64,000 nt of DNA, taken from positions 1-64,000 of the forward strand of contig DATKZY010000082.1 in NCBI GenBank assembly GCA_035527715.1. Reading direction: 5' to 3'. The position numbers and the translations under genes are program-made. Within the stretch, counting starts at the first letter, position 1. Every line of letters begins with the position of its first letter. Of this stretch, positions 25,110 through 33,542 are shown piece after piece. Source of the DNA: DSUN01 sp035527715 (GTDB lineage: Bacteria; Planctomycetota; PUPC01; DSUN01). The notes under the pieces were generated by a model. It was not told the DNA's origin. It saw only the letters and a list, made by a program, of their open reading frames with translations, and ran no database searches.

Positions 25110-26537
25110 ATGCCCGACGACGAAGTTGTCCCGGACGCCGTCTTCCCGAGCGGCGCCCTCCCCCCTCTGAAGTACGGCAACCTGCCCGAGCCGATCCCGC
25201 TGCGGCGGATGATCGGGCCGAGCGTCATCCTCCTCGGCGCCGCCATTGGCAGCGGCGAGTTCGTGCTCTGGCCCTACATCGTCTCCCACTGGGGCTTCGG
25301 CATCTGGTGGGCTTGCATGCTCGGCCTGCTCACCCAATTCTGGGTCAACATGGAGATCGAGCGGTACACCCTCGCCACGGGCGAGAGCACGGTGACCGGC
25401 TTCGTGCGGCTCTGGAAACACTGGGCTTGGGTCTTCCTCCTGTGCAACACCATCCCCTGGGCGTGGCCGGGCTGGGCGATGGGCGGGGCGACGTGTCTGT
25501 CGTTCCTCGTCGGCGGCAAGCCCGTGATCTATGGCGTGGGCTCCATGCTCCTCATCGGCGCGGTCCTCAGCCTCGGCCCCGTGCTCTACAAGACCGTCGA
25601 GCGGCTTCAACTCGTGATGGTCGCTGCTCTCCTGGTCTTCATCCTCATTCTGTTCGTAGCGGTCGTCAGGATGGACAGCATCGCCCAGATGGCGTCGGGC
25701 GCGGTCCGCTTCGGCCACATCCCGGAGGGCATCGCGCTCCCATTCCTCCTCGGCGCCATCGCCTTCGCAGGCGCGGGCGGTTCGCTCAACCTCGCGCAGA
25801 GCAACTACATCAAGGACAAGTCGTACGCCATGGGCGCCTTCATCGGGCGCATCACGAGCCCCATCACGGGCGAGGTCGAGGCCATCCCCGACACAGGCTT
25901 CCTCCCCAGGGCCACCGCAGAGAACGCCAGGAGGTGGAAGCTCTGGTGGCGCGCGGCCAACAGGGAGCACTTCATCGTGTTCTTTCTCCTCGGCGCCTTG
26001 TCGCTCATCACCCTCGCCTGCATCGCCCACAGCACCCTCGCCGGCCTGGAGCTCAAGGACGGGATGGACTTCATCCGCCAGGAGGGGGCCGTGCTCGAGC
26101 GAGCCTTCGGCTCCCTGGCCAAGCTGGGGCTCTGGGCCGCGGGCTTCCTCGTCCTCTTCACCACCGAACTGGCCATCATGGACATGGTCGCGCGGGTCAC
26201 CGCCGACATCGTCCGTACCGCCTGGACGCGGGCGTCGGACACCTGGTCCCTCCGGAAGATCTACTACATCTGCCTCTGGAGCGAGATCCTGGTGGGGTGC
26301 GGCATCCTGCTCGCTGGCTTCCGCGAGCCGATCCCCCTGCTGGTCATGAGCGCATGCCTCAACGGCATCGTGATGGCCGGCTACGCCTTCATCCTGCTGT
26401 GGCTGAACCTGCGGGTGTTGCCGCGCTGGCTCGGCATGGGCAAGATCCGCTTCGTCGCTATGGTCTGGGCCTGCGCCTTCTACGGCTACTTCGCCCTCAT
26501 CGTCCTGGGCGACAAGATTGCGGCATTCCTGAAGTGA
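25110..26537 (+). CDS. Nramp-fold membrane transporter lacking metal-site motifs
   Basis: 475 residues with about eleven helices. The first helix reads GPSVILLGAAIGSGEFVLWPY; Nramp metal transporters have DPGN there, and it is absent. In the helix 6 region, AGAGGSLNLAQSNYIKDKSYAMG stands where Nramp has MPH. So the fold looks Nramp/APC-like but the divalent-metal ligands are missing, and the substrate is probably organic. A large cytoplasmic insert (about residues 235-290) follows. A creatininase-family enzyme starts 28 bp downstream, suggesting that uptake and hydrolysis of an amide-like compound are linked (inference). Confidence 0.75.
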   Translation: MPDDEVVPDAVFPSGALPPLKYGNLPEPIPLRRMIGPSVILLGAAIGSGEFVLWPYIVSHWGFGIWWACMLGLLTQFWVNMEIERYTLATGESTVTGFVRLWKHWAWVFLLCNTIPWAWPGWAMGGATCLSFLVGGKPVIYGVGSMLLIGAVLSLGPVLYKTVERLQLVMVAALLVFILILFVAVVRMDSIAQMASGAVRFGHIPEGIALPFLLGAIAFAGAGGSLNLAQSNYIKDKSYAMGAFIGRITSPITGEVEAIPDTGFLPRATAENARRWKLWWRAANREHFIVFFLLGALSLITLACIAHSTLAGLELKDGMDFIRQEGAVLERAFGSLAKLGLWAAGFLVLFTTELAIMDMVARVTADIVRTAWTRASDTWSLRKIYYICLWSEILVGCGILLAGFREPIPLLVMSACLNGIVMAGYAFILLWLNLRVLPRWLGMGKIRFVAMVWACAFYGYFALIVLGDKIAAFLK

Positions 26538-26565
26538 CCCCCGCCACTCCGCGAAAGGAGCCACA

Positions 26566-27294
26566 ATGGATGCACGCCTGAGCCCCGCGGTCCAGATGCA
26601 ATTCCTGCGCCCCGGGCAACTGGAGGCCGCGGCGCAGAAGTTCCCCGTCGTCTACGTGCCCTTCGGGCTCATCGAGTGGCACGGGCGGCATCTGCCGCTG
26701 GGCAACGACGCGCTGAAGGCCCACGGCATCCTGGTCAAGTGCGCCGAGAAGTTCGGCGGCGTCGTCTATCCGCCCGTCTACTTCCACGCCGGGTTCAACC
26801 GCCAGCACCTCGTGCCCGTCCTCACCGACCTCTTTCAGCGCCTCAAGAGGACCGGCTTCCGCGTCATCATCGGCGTCTCGGGCCACAACGTCAAAGAACA
26901 GATCGCCATGATTGACGACGCCCTGAAGCCCGTCGTGGCCGACGGCACGGTCGCCGGCATCGGCCTCTGGGAGATCACCCTCAGCTGCGGACCGGAGTCC
27001 GCCACCGACCACGCCGCGAAGTGGGAGACGTCGAACATGATGTTCTTCTACCCGCGCCTGGTGGAAATGAAGGAGTTGGGCGACGGCCCGCTCAACCTCG
27101 ACATGAAGCCCCCCTCGGGCATCGGGGGCCTCGACCCGCGCAAGCACGCCACGCCGCAGGTGGGCGAGCGAAACGTCGAGCTGGCAGCCGAGGCCATCGG
27201 CAAGAAGGCCCAGGAACTCCTGGCCTCATTGGCCGACGACCACCGCGCCTTCAAGCTCCCCGCCGTCTCCCCTGAGCACTGGTGGCTGATCTAG
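26566..27294 (+). CDS. Creatininase family amidohydrolase
   Basis: 242 residues. The family's metal-binding signature is clear: VPFGLIEWHGRHLPLGND at about residues 33-50 (Glu, His, Asp ligands), VSGHNVKEQ (His) and DHAAKWETSNMMFFYP (Glu). Members hydrolyse cyclic or linear amides such as creatinine, or 2-amino-5-formylamino-pyrimidine nucleotides. The substrate is not evident. AAAGGAGCC precedes the ATG. It forms an operon with the transporter just upstream. Confidence 0.88.
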   Translation: MDARLSPAVQMQFLRPGQLEAAAQKFPVVYVPFGLIEWHGRHLPLGNDALKAHGILVKCAEKFGGVVYPPVYFHAGFNRQHLVPVLTDLFQRLKRTGFRVIIGVSGHNVKEQIAMIDDALKPVVADGTVAGIGLWEITLSCGPESATDHAAKWETSNMMFFYPRLVEMKELGDGPLNLDMKPPSGIGGLDPRKHATPQVGERNVELAAEAIGKKAQELLASLADDHRAFKLPAVSPEHWWLI

Positions 27295-27309
27295 CCCGCA
27301 GGAACCGCC

Positions 27310-28398
27310 TCACGCAATGCACTGAGCCAGCTTGCCGGTTCGCAGGCTCTCGTGTGCGGCCACCGCGACGCGCGTGGCCTCGCGGGCCTCGCGGCCGTCC
27401 ACGAACTTGCCCGCGAGCTGCTCCCTCGCGCCGCCACGGAGGAGGAAGTTGATGTTGTGGGCGAAGTCGGCGATGGACTCAATGCCGTAGCCGCTCCAGC
27501 GGGTCGAGCCGTCCTTGTCGCGTTCCTCGAGGAAGAAGCCGAGGTTCCAGGTGTGCTGGCCGTCGGCGGCAGTGCAGGCCTCGGCGCCGCGGTTCTGCGA
27601 ATCCACCTCGATGATGCCCTCGGTGCCGACGATGCGGATGCCCTGGTTCACGACGGCCTCGAAGCGGTCGGGCAGCACCCACGATGCGTCCACGGCGAAG
27701 GTCGAGCCGTCGTCGAACACGATGCGGGCGTTCACGCAGTCGTAGGCGTCAATGCCCAGGCTGGCGAGCTTCTTCTTGGAGCCGGCAGCGAAGACGCTCA
27801 CGCCTTTGGCCCTCGTGCAGAAGCGGATGAGGTCCACCATGTGCACGCCGAGGAACCAGAAGGGCGAGCTTTGGGGCGCCCAGTGGGGGAACCAGTCGCG
27901 AGGGACCTCGATGCGGTCCTCCATCCAGGCATAGCCGTAGAGGGGCTGGCCGATGGCGCCGGCGGCCACGCGGGCCGCCATCTGACGATGGTAGGGGTCG
28001 AAGCGCTTGTGGAAGTCCACTTGAAGGATGCGGCCCGCCTTGTCCGCCGCCGCGATCATCTCGTCGCAGCCCTCGACCGTGACGTCGAGCGGCTTCTCGA
28101 CGAGCACGTGCTTGCCGGCCTTCAAGCAGGCGACGACGAAGCGGCGGTGCAGGTGGTCGGGCGTCACCACGGTCACGCCGTCGAGGTTCTCCTTAGCGAG
28201 CATCTCGGCGTAGTCGGCGTAGCCCTTGACGCCGTACTCCTTGCGGCGCTGGGCGAGCAACTCCTCGTTGATGTCGCACAGGGCGACGAGCTTCGCGTGC
28301 CCGTCGCGCTCGAGTTGCGTGAAGGCGCGGAGGTGCATCTCGCCGAACTTTCCGCCGCCAATGATTGCTACTCGAGCCACACGACCCTTCTTCGCCAT
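27310..28398 (-). CDS. Gfo/Idh/MocA family oxidoreductase
   Basis: 362 residues from the ATG at 28398 (MAKKGRVARVAIIGGGKFGEMHL), which has CAGGAGAG upstream; a GTG 24 bp further up lies in a tandem word repeat and is less likely. The Rossmann domain is followed by VLVEKPLDVTVEGCDEMI, and HMVDLIRFCTRAKG carries the His/Asp of the second domain. The substrate is unknown. It lies downstream of the M20 peptidase gene, separated only by a GTCACGC repeat. Confidence 0.9.
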   Translation of the reverse strand: MAKKGRVARVAIIGGGKFGEMHLRAFTQLERDGHAKLVALCDINEELLAQRRKEYGVKGYADYAEMLAKENLDGVTVVTPDHLHRRFVVACLKAGKHVLVEKPLDVTVEGCDEMIAAADKAGRILQVDFHKRFDPYHRQMAARVAAGAIGQPLYGYAWMEDRIEVPRDWFPHWAPQSSPFWFLGVHMVDLIRFCTRAKGVSVFAAGSKKKLASLGIDAYDCVNARIVFDDGSTFAVDASWVLPDRFEAVVNQGIRIVGTEGIIEVDSQNRGAEACTAADGQHTWNLGFFLEERDKDGSTRWSGYGIESIADFAHNINFLLRGGAREQLAGKFVDGREAREATRVAVAAHESLRTGKLAQCIA

Positions 28399-28410
28399 CG
28401 GTACTCTCCT

Positions 28411-28435
28411 GTCACGCGTCACGGGTCACGCGTCA
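28411..28435. repeat. Tandem GTCACGC word repeat
   Basis: Three units of GTCACGC/GTCACGG between the M20 peptidase and oxidoreductase genes, running into the M20 stop. The same word is found at 10056-10080. Confidence 0.75.
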
Positions 28436-30273
28436 TGCCGCTTCGGCTCATGGGTCAGCGCGAACCTCGCAATTGCCTTCGCCGCGGCCACGATGTCGGC
28501 GATCCGCACCTGCTCCTGCGCGGAGTGAGCGTGCTCCAGGGCGCCGGCGCCGAAGGTGATGATGTCGCGCTCCGGGTATTCGCGGGCGAAGACGCGCGCG
28601 TCGCAGCTCACGTCGAAGCCCCGCAGCGGCTCCTCGACACGGATGCCAACGGCTCGGCAACATTCGACGAAGGCTCGCACGCCCGGGCTGTCCGGGTCGC
28701 GGGCGAAGGCGTCGTTGTGCAGCTTGTCGAACGTCATCTTCGCCAGACGCGGGTCGAAGGGGATGCCTCTGTCGCGGCAATACGCCTCGGCCGCCTCGGC
28801 CACGGCGCGGCGCATGCGCTTCGTCACCTCGTCGAGCGAATGCGTGGGCAGAAAGCCCTGGCCACCTTCCACGACAAGCGCGTTGGCTGGAACAACACGG
28901 GGATGAGTGGATGATTGGATGGGTGGATGAATGGAAGAGGGGGAAAGGCCGGTCCTGCTTTTCCCCCTGTCACTCATCCATTCATCCATTCCTCCATCCA
29001 TCCCCTTCGTGTCAAGGGAGAACTGCCGGATGCGCAGCGCCGGCTCGGATTCCAGAGCGCGGACCACATAGGCCGCCTTTGTAATCGCGTCGTCGCAGCG
29101 CAGGATGGCGCCCATGTGGCCCGCCTTGCCGTGGAACACGAGGAGCGCGCCCCTGCCGTCCACCGTCAGGTCGTAGTGATGATCCACCTTGGGGCGGCCG
29201 GTCTCGGGGTCGGGCTCCTTCGTCTTGTCGCCATAGGCGGTGCAATAGGCGGCGACCGCCTCGTCCACGACGGCCTTCAGACGGCCTGCGTCGCCATCGA
29301 AGGCAAAGGCAAGCTCCACGTGGTCGTTGACGGCGGAGGGGTGTTTCCCCCAAGGGCCGAGGATGCCGTGACAGGTCTGCACGGGACGGTGCGGGAAGAG
29401 GGGATGGCTGCTCTCGGCCTTGATCGCCGCCCCCTCCTTCTCAAGGGCGAGGACGGCGGCGGCGGCGAGGGCAACCAGGTCAATCCTGCCGGTTGGCGCC
29501 TCCCTGCGCATTTCGGACTTCGCGAAGTCCGAAATCAGCGCGCCCGCCGCCCTCTCCTCCGCACCCGACCCATTCAGCTCCAGGCGATACCACACGGCGC
29601 CGCGATTGCCCGGGTGGACGACCAGCTTCGTGGCCTCGAGCACGACCAAGGCATCGAACGCGAACCGGCGGTCGAGAGCGAGCGACAGGCTGCCGTTGCC
29701 GCCCGGCTCCTCGTCAATCACGAACTCAAAAAGGAGGTCGGCGGGTGGCAGCAGGTCGCACATCCAGCGGGCGTGCTCGATGAGGTAGAGGGCCAGGAGC
29801 ATCACGGCGCACTGCGCCTTGTCATCGCACGCCCCGCGCCCAAACACGACCCCGCCCTCCACACGCGGCTCGATGTAGGGCGCCACGACGTCCACGTGGG
29901 CGTTGAGGGCCAGCGTGCCCCTCCCCTGCCCCGGCACGCGCACCACGAGATTGCTGCGGCCGCGATAGGCATCGGCTGCCCCGAGGCCCTCGGGGCGCTC
30001 GGACGTCTTCGTGTAGTGGACGGGCGTGTAGTAGGGGTCGGCCTCGATGCGGGGATCAATCGGCACGCGCTCGACCCCGTGCGACGAGCCGAGAAACGTC
30101 TCGACCGCCTGGGCGCACAGGTCGAGCGCCTGCTCCTCATGCCGCCGCACCCGCTCCAGGTCCGGCCCCACCGTCGTGTCCACGGCCATCAAGTGCGTGA
30201 GGAGATGCACGATGGAGTTCTGGACCTTCGGGTCGTCGGCCACGCGAAGCACGTCGTCGAGGGTGTGAGCCAT
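28426..30273 (-). CDS. M20-type metallopeptidase with two palindromic insertions
   Basis: 615 residues, long for the family (usually 350-480). Dizinc motifs: LALNAHVDVVAP (His, Asp), FGRGACDDKAQC (Asp), FVIDEEPGGNGS (catalytic Glu pair) and the last His in GALEHAHSAQEQV. The excess length is in the middle and includes two odd in-frame segments: ISDFAKSEM, coded by a perfect 26-bp palindrome, and a low-complexity stretch (GMDGGMDEWMSDRG...IHPPIQSSTHP) coded by a hairpin of GGATG words. Both lie between otherwise conserved blocks, so the protein probably tolerates them. It has its own promoter and is likely cotranscribed with the oxidoreductase gene. Confidence 0.85.
   Translation of the reverse strand: MAHTLDDVLRVADDPKVQNSIVHLLTHLMAVDTTVGPDLERVRRHEEQALDLCAQAVETFLGSSHGVERVPIDPRIEADPYYTPVHYTKTSERPEGLGAADAYRGRSNLVVRVPGQGRGTLALNAHVDVVAPYIEPRVEGGVVFGRGACDDKAQCAVMLLALYLIEHARWMCDLLPPADLLFEFVIDEEPGGNGSLSLALDRRFAFDALVVLEATKLVVHPGNRGAVWYRLELNGSGAEERAAGALISDFAKSEMRREAPTGRIDLVALAAAAVLALEKEGAAIKAESSHPLFPHRPVQTCHGILGPWGKHPSAVNDHVELAFAFDGDAGRLKAVVDEAVAAYCTAYGDKTKEPDPETGRPKVDHHYDLTVDGRGALLVFHGKAGHMGAILRCDDAITKAAYVVRALESEPALRIRQFSLDTKGMDGGMDEWMSDRGKSRTGLSPSSIHPPIQSSTHPRVVPANALVVEGGQGFLPTHSLDEVTKRMRRAVAEAAEAYCRDRGIPFDPRLAKMTFDKLHNDAFARDPDSPGVRAFVECCRAVGIRVEEPLRGFDVSCDARVFAREYPERDIITFGAGALEHAHSAQEQVRIADIVAAAKAIARFALTHEPKRHDA
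28900..29004. repeat. Intragenic GGATG-word hairpin
   Basis: About 105 bp inside the M20 gene: one arm built from GGATGA/GGATTG words, the other from CATCCA/CATTCA words, around GGGGGAAA and TTTCCCCC. It is translated in frame without a stop, and its base composition differs from the flanks. Confidence 0.8.
29510..29535. repeat. Intragenic perfect 26-bp palindrome
   Basis: The half-site ATTTCGGACTTCG is followed directly by its exact reverse complement. It sits in frame in the M20 gene and codes ISDFAKSEM. Confidence 0.9.
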
Positions 30274-30299
30274 GCGGGTCGGCCTCCTGTGCGACCGCC

Positions 30300-30329
30300 A
30301 TTATAGCCCTCTCGGCTCTGCGCGATCAA
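30300..30329 (-). promoter_or_regulatory. σ70-type promoter for the M20 peptidase unit
   Basis: Minus strand: TTGATC (30329-30324), 18 bp, TATAAT (30305-30300), 27 bp before the start at 30273. Confidence 0.65.
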
Positions 30330-30469
30330 GGGCGGGCACACGGGGAATCTGTCTCGCACTCCAGGAGGCGCTGCAGCGGAGAGCATACTGCGGGCTCATC
30401 CGACTCAACCGATCATTTCCCCTGGTCCCATCCCCCGGGGCTCGCGTGGGCCCAGCCCCGGTCGCCTGC

Positions 30470-30821
30470 CTAGCCCAACTTCCGCAGTGACATCGCCAAA
30501 ACGGTGATTCGTCGCGGAAAACGCGGAAAGAGGATCGAACGTTGTCACTACATGTGGTCGTCACGCGAGCCGTGCAGACGGTTCCTGAAGCGTTCCTGAC
30601 CCACGCCAGGTGGCTTTCTTGCCTCTCGCGTCCACGCAAACGCGGTCATCATGCATGCTCCATTCGATCACCATTATGGCCCAGAGGCAAGGCCATTTCA
30701 AGAGGGTGGGTTGGCACTACATGGCCTTTTCGCACACGCCCCTCAGCAGTGCCAACCACTTACGCCCGAAAAAAGCCTGAAACCACCGCCAAAATCGTCC
30801 CGGCTGCGGAAGTTGGGCTAG
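30470..30821. mobile_element. MITE-like element with 18-bp perfect terminal inverted repeats
   Basis: CTAGCCCAACTTCCGCAG (30470-30487) and its exact reverse complement (30804-30821) bound 352 bp. The outermost CTAG on both sides could instead be a 4-bp target duplication, as IS5-group elements make, leaving 14-bp repeats. The inside has no transposase and is less GC-rich than its surroundings. Likely a non-autonomous element or deletion remnant; no parent IS is in the window. Confidence 0.7.
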
Positions 30822-30896
30822 TACCGCTCCACGGAGAAAGGTGCGCAATCATGAGGCGGGATTTCCTCGGGCTTCGTCCCGCAGGGACGCCAGGAC

Positions 30897-31049
30897 TTAG
30901 CCGGCGGCTTCAGCCGCCGGAACGCCGGCGGTCCCCGGCCCTCAGCCCCGCAGGGGGCGGCAGAACCCGCGCAGGGAAGCCATCCTGCGGTCCCTTCGGG
31001 ACTGGGCTTATTCTGGCACCCGAGCCCGGCGGCTGAAGCCGCCGGCTAA
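30897..31049. repeat. Inverted pair of GC-rich palindromes
   Basis: A 24-nt unit with the core CCGGCGGCTTCAGCCGCCGG (30901-30920, itself palindromic) and its exact reverse complement at 31026-31049. Similarity continues outward (CAGGACTTAG versus CTAACTCCTG). Confidence 0.85.
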
Positions 31050-31207
31050 CTCCTGACGTGCCTTCGGCACGAAGGCCGCGGAGCGTGATTCGTGTACACC
31101 TCCCGCGGCTGGGAGAAGCGAGTATCCCGTTGTCGGATGAGCCCGGAATGTAACTCAAGACGCAGTCTTGTGATACCCTGCGCGGAAAAAATACTGTGGC
31201 GCTGCAC

Positions 31208-31235
31208 TTGACAACGGCAAGTGGTGTGGTATAAT
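31208..31235 (+). promoter_or_regulatory. Near-perfect consensus promoter without an adjacent gene
   Basis: TTGACA (31208-31213), 16 bp, TATAAT (31230-31235). The next credible gene (araB) starts 570 bp later and has its own promoter at 31722. Confidence 0.7.
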
Positions 31236-31542
31236 ACTAGCAGCAGCCCAGGACGCCTGCTCGGGACAGCATTCCTGCCGCCGATGCGGGGCTGCACGGC
31301 TCGCCAGCGCCCCCCGAGCCGCCAAATCCCCCCACCAGAGCGCGTCGCCGCAGGACGTCGACCATTTGGAGGACCCGGAACGTGCGAGGCCTTCGAGGTC
31401 CGCCATGTGACGCAGCAGCTTCCTACGCCGCCGAGAGCAGCGACTGGGCGCTCCGCTCCACGAGCCGGCCCGTTCGGGGCCAGGCCCTCGCGCCCCCAGG
31501 CGCCCCCGACAGCCGCCCGGGAACAACCCCTTGGGAGAAATG

Positions 31543-31651
31543 TGATCCACTCTGGGGAATTCTGATCCACTCTGAGCCGGAGGGCCGAGAATCGCCAAAA
31601 CGCGGCCTTCGGAGTTCTGATCCACTCTGGGTGGAGTTCTGATCCACTCTG
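31543..31651. repeat. Four direct TGATCCACTCTG repeats
   Basis: Exact 12-mers at 31543, 31563, 31618 and 31640: two pairs spaced 20 and 22 bp. They could be operator sites for the ara unit or the end of a lost IS21-like element, whose ends carry repeated motifs of this kind (from memory, not searched). Confidence 0.8.
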
Positions 31652-31721
31652 GGGTGCCGTGCCGCGAAGCAAGGAGCGAGGACGAGGACGACGAGCAGGA
31701 TAGGGATGGGGGACCACGCGC

Positions 31722-31749
31722 TTGACACAGGGGTGCAAACGGATAAACT
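31722..31749 (+). promoter_or_regulatory. σ70-type promoter for the araB unit
   Basis: TTGACA (31722-31727), 16 bp, TAAACT (31744-31749), 52 bp before the ATG at 31802. Confidence 0.65.
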
Positions 31750-31801
31750 GTGGCTGCCGGATCGCGAGTGTGCCGGAATCCCCCACTTGGAGGCGATAGC
31801 G

Positions 31802-33478
31802 ATGGCGAAGTATGCCCTCGGAGTTGACTTTGGAACCGAATCGGCCCGGGCGTTGCTGGTGGACGTGGCGGACGGCCGCGAGGTGGCCACCCACGTGGCG
31901 AAATACCCGCACGGCGTGATTGACGAGGCCCTGCCCACCGGCCCCAAGCTGGGCAAGGACTGGGCGCTCCAGTCGCCCGACGACTGGCTGCTGACTCTGA
32001 AGCAGAGCGTGCGGGCCACGATGAAGGCGTCGAAGGTCGAGGCCGAGGACGTGATCGGCATCGGCATTGACTTCACCGCCTGCACCATGCTGCCCGCGGC
32101 CGCCGACGGCACGCCCTTCTGCAAGATCAAGAAGTACGAGAAGAACCCCAACGCCTGGCCGAAGCTCTGGAAGCACCACGCCGCCCAGGGGCAGGCCGAC
32201 CGCATCAACGAGACCGCGCGGCGCATGGGCTGCGACTTCCTCGACCGCTACGGCGGCAAGCTGTCGAGCGAGTGGATGTATGCCAAGAGCCTTCAGATTC
32301 TCGAAGAGGCCCCCGCCATCTACCACGAGGCGGCACGCCTGATCGAGGGCGCCGACTGGGTGGTGTGGCAGATGACGGGGAACGAGCGGCGCAACGCCTG
32401 CACCGCGGGCTACAAGGCCGCCTTCGAGCCCAAGACCAGGAGCTATCCGCCCAGGGACTTCTTCGCAGCCGTCAACCCCGACTGGGCGAGCCTGGTGGAG
32501 GAGAAGCTCTCGGCCGACATCTATCCCCAGGGCGCCGTGGCTGGCGGCCTCACGCCTGCGATGGCCAAGACCCTGGGGCTCAAGGCCGGCACCCCCGTCG
32601 CCGTGGCGAACGTGGATGCCCACGTGGCCGTGCCCGCCGCCACGATCACCGGGCCGGCCAAGATGCTGATGATCATGGGCACGAGCATCTGCCACATGGT
32701 CCTCGGCACCGACCCGCGGAAGGTCGAGGGCATGTGCGGCTATGTGTGGGAAGGCATCATCCCCGGCTACTACGGCTTCGAGGCGGGGCAGAGCGGCGCC
32801 GGCGACATCCTGGCCTGGTTCGTGGACAACGCGGCGCCCCCCGCCTACCACGCCGAGGCCGCGAAGCGAAGGAAGGACCTGCACGGCGTCCTCGAGGAGA
32901 AGGCGGGGACACTGAAGCCCGGCGAGAGCGGCCTCCTCGCCCTCGACTGGCTGAACGGCAACCGCAGCATCCTCGTGAACGTGGACCTCTCGGGCATGGT
33001 GCTCGGCCTCACCATCGCCACGAAGCCCGAGGAGATCTACCGCGCCCTCATCGAGTCGCTGGCCTTCGGCACCCGCAAGATCATTGACTCCTTCGAGTCG
33101 AGCGGCGTGCGGGTGGATGAGCTTTATGCCTGCGGCGGCCTGCCGTACAAGAACAAGCTGCTGATGCAGATCTTCGCCGATGTGACGGGCCGCACGATCA
33201 AGGTGGCCCGCAGCGAGCAGACGTGTGCCCTCGGCTCCGCGATGTTCGGCGCACTGGCGGCGGGCAAGAAGGGCGGCGGCTACGACACCATCGAGCAGGC
33301 CGCGAGGAAGATGGCCGGCGTCCGCCGCGAAGTCTTCCGCCCAAGTCGCAAGGCCAAGGCCGTCTACGACCGCCTCTACGCCGAATACGAGAAGCTCCAC
33401 GACTACTTCGGGCGCTACCAGAACCCCGTGATGAAGACCCTCAAAGCCCTGCACTTCGAGCAGGCGAGGAGGGAATAG
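31802..33478 (+). CDS. araB: Ribulokinase
   Basis: FGGY-family kinase phosphorylating L-ribulose at C5 in arabinose breakdown. 558 residues, normal for AraB. YALGVDFGTESARALLVD is the N-terminal phosphate loop; GIDFTACTMLPAAADGTPFC is typical of AraB; YYGFEAGQSGAGDILAWFV and YACGGLPYKNKLLMQIFADVTG form the C-terminal FGGY domain. The ATG at 31802 follows GGAGGCGATAGC. The araD-type gene lies 0.5 kb downstream with a GxxExxY gene between them. araA is not in the window. Confidence 0.93.
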   Translation: MAKYALGVDFGTESARALLVDVADGREVATHVAKYPHGVIDEALPTGPKLGKDWALQSPDDWLLTLKQSVRATMKASKVEAEDVIGIGIDFTACTMLPAAADGTPFCKIKKYEKNPNAWPKLWKHHAAQGQADRINETARRMGCDFLDRYGGKLSSEWMYAKSLQILEEAPAIYHEAARLIEGADWVVWQMTGNERRNACTAGYKAAFEPKTRSYPPRDFFAAVNPDWASLVEEKLSADIYPQGAVAGGLTPAMAKTLGLKAGTPVAVANVDAHVAVPAATITGPAKMLMIMGTSICHMVLGTDPRKVEGMCGYVWEGIIPGYYGFEAGQSGAGDILAWFVDNAAPPAYHAEAAKRRKDLHGVLEEKAGTLKPGESGLLALDWLNGNRSILVNVDLSGMVLGLTIATKPEEIYRALIESLAFGTRKIIDSFESSGVRVDELYACGGLPYKNKLLMQIFADVTGRTIKVARSEQTCALGSAMFGALAAGKKGGGYDTIEQAARKMAGVRREVFRPSRKAKAVYDRLYAEYEKLHDYFGRYQNPVMKTLKALHFEQARRE

Positions 33479-33542
33479 CCACAAAGTGACACGAAGCGGC
33501 ACGAAAGGTGAAGCCACGAGAACCGAGGAGGGGAGAGGGAGA

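Larger units (their letters stand above)
30274..31801. other. 1.5-kb gene-free, repeat-rich region
   Basis: No convincing protein: open frames here lack family motifs and run through repeats. Contents in order: M20 promoter, a 352-bp element with terminal inverted repeats, an inverted pair of GCCGGCGGC palindromes, a near-consensus promoter without a gene, four TGATCCACTCTG direct repeats, and the araB promoter. Confidence 0.7.

Noticed and set aside
28900..29004. GGATG-type words resembling a CRISPR array
   Set aside because: Units are 4-8 bp without unique spacers, sit inside a coding gene, and form one inverted repeat. No cas gene is present.
30542..31036. A 164-codon plus-strand frame in the repeat-rich gap, possibly a transposase fragment
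   Set aside because: It crosses the inverted-repeat end of the MITE-like element and the GC palindromes and shows no DDE or other transposase motif.
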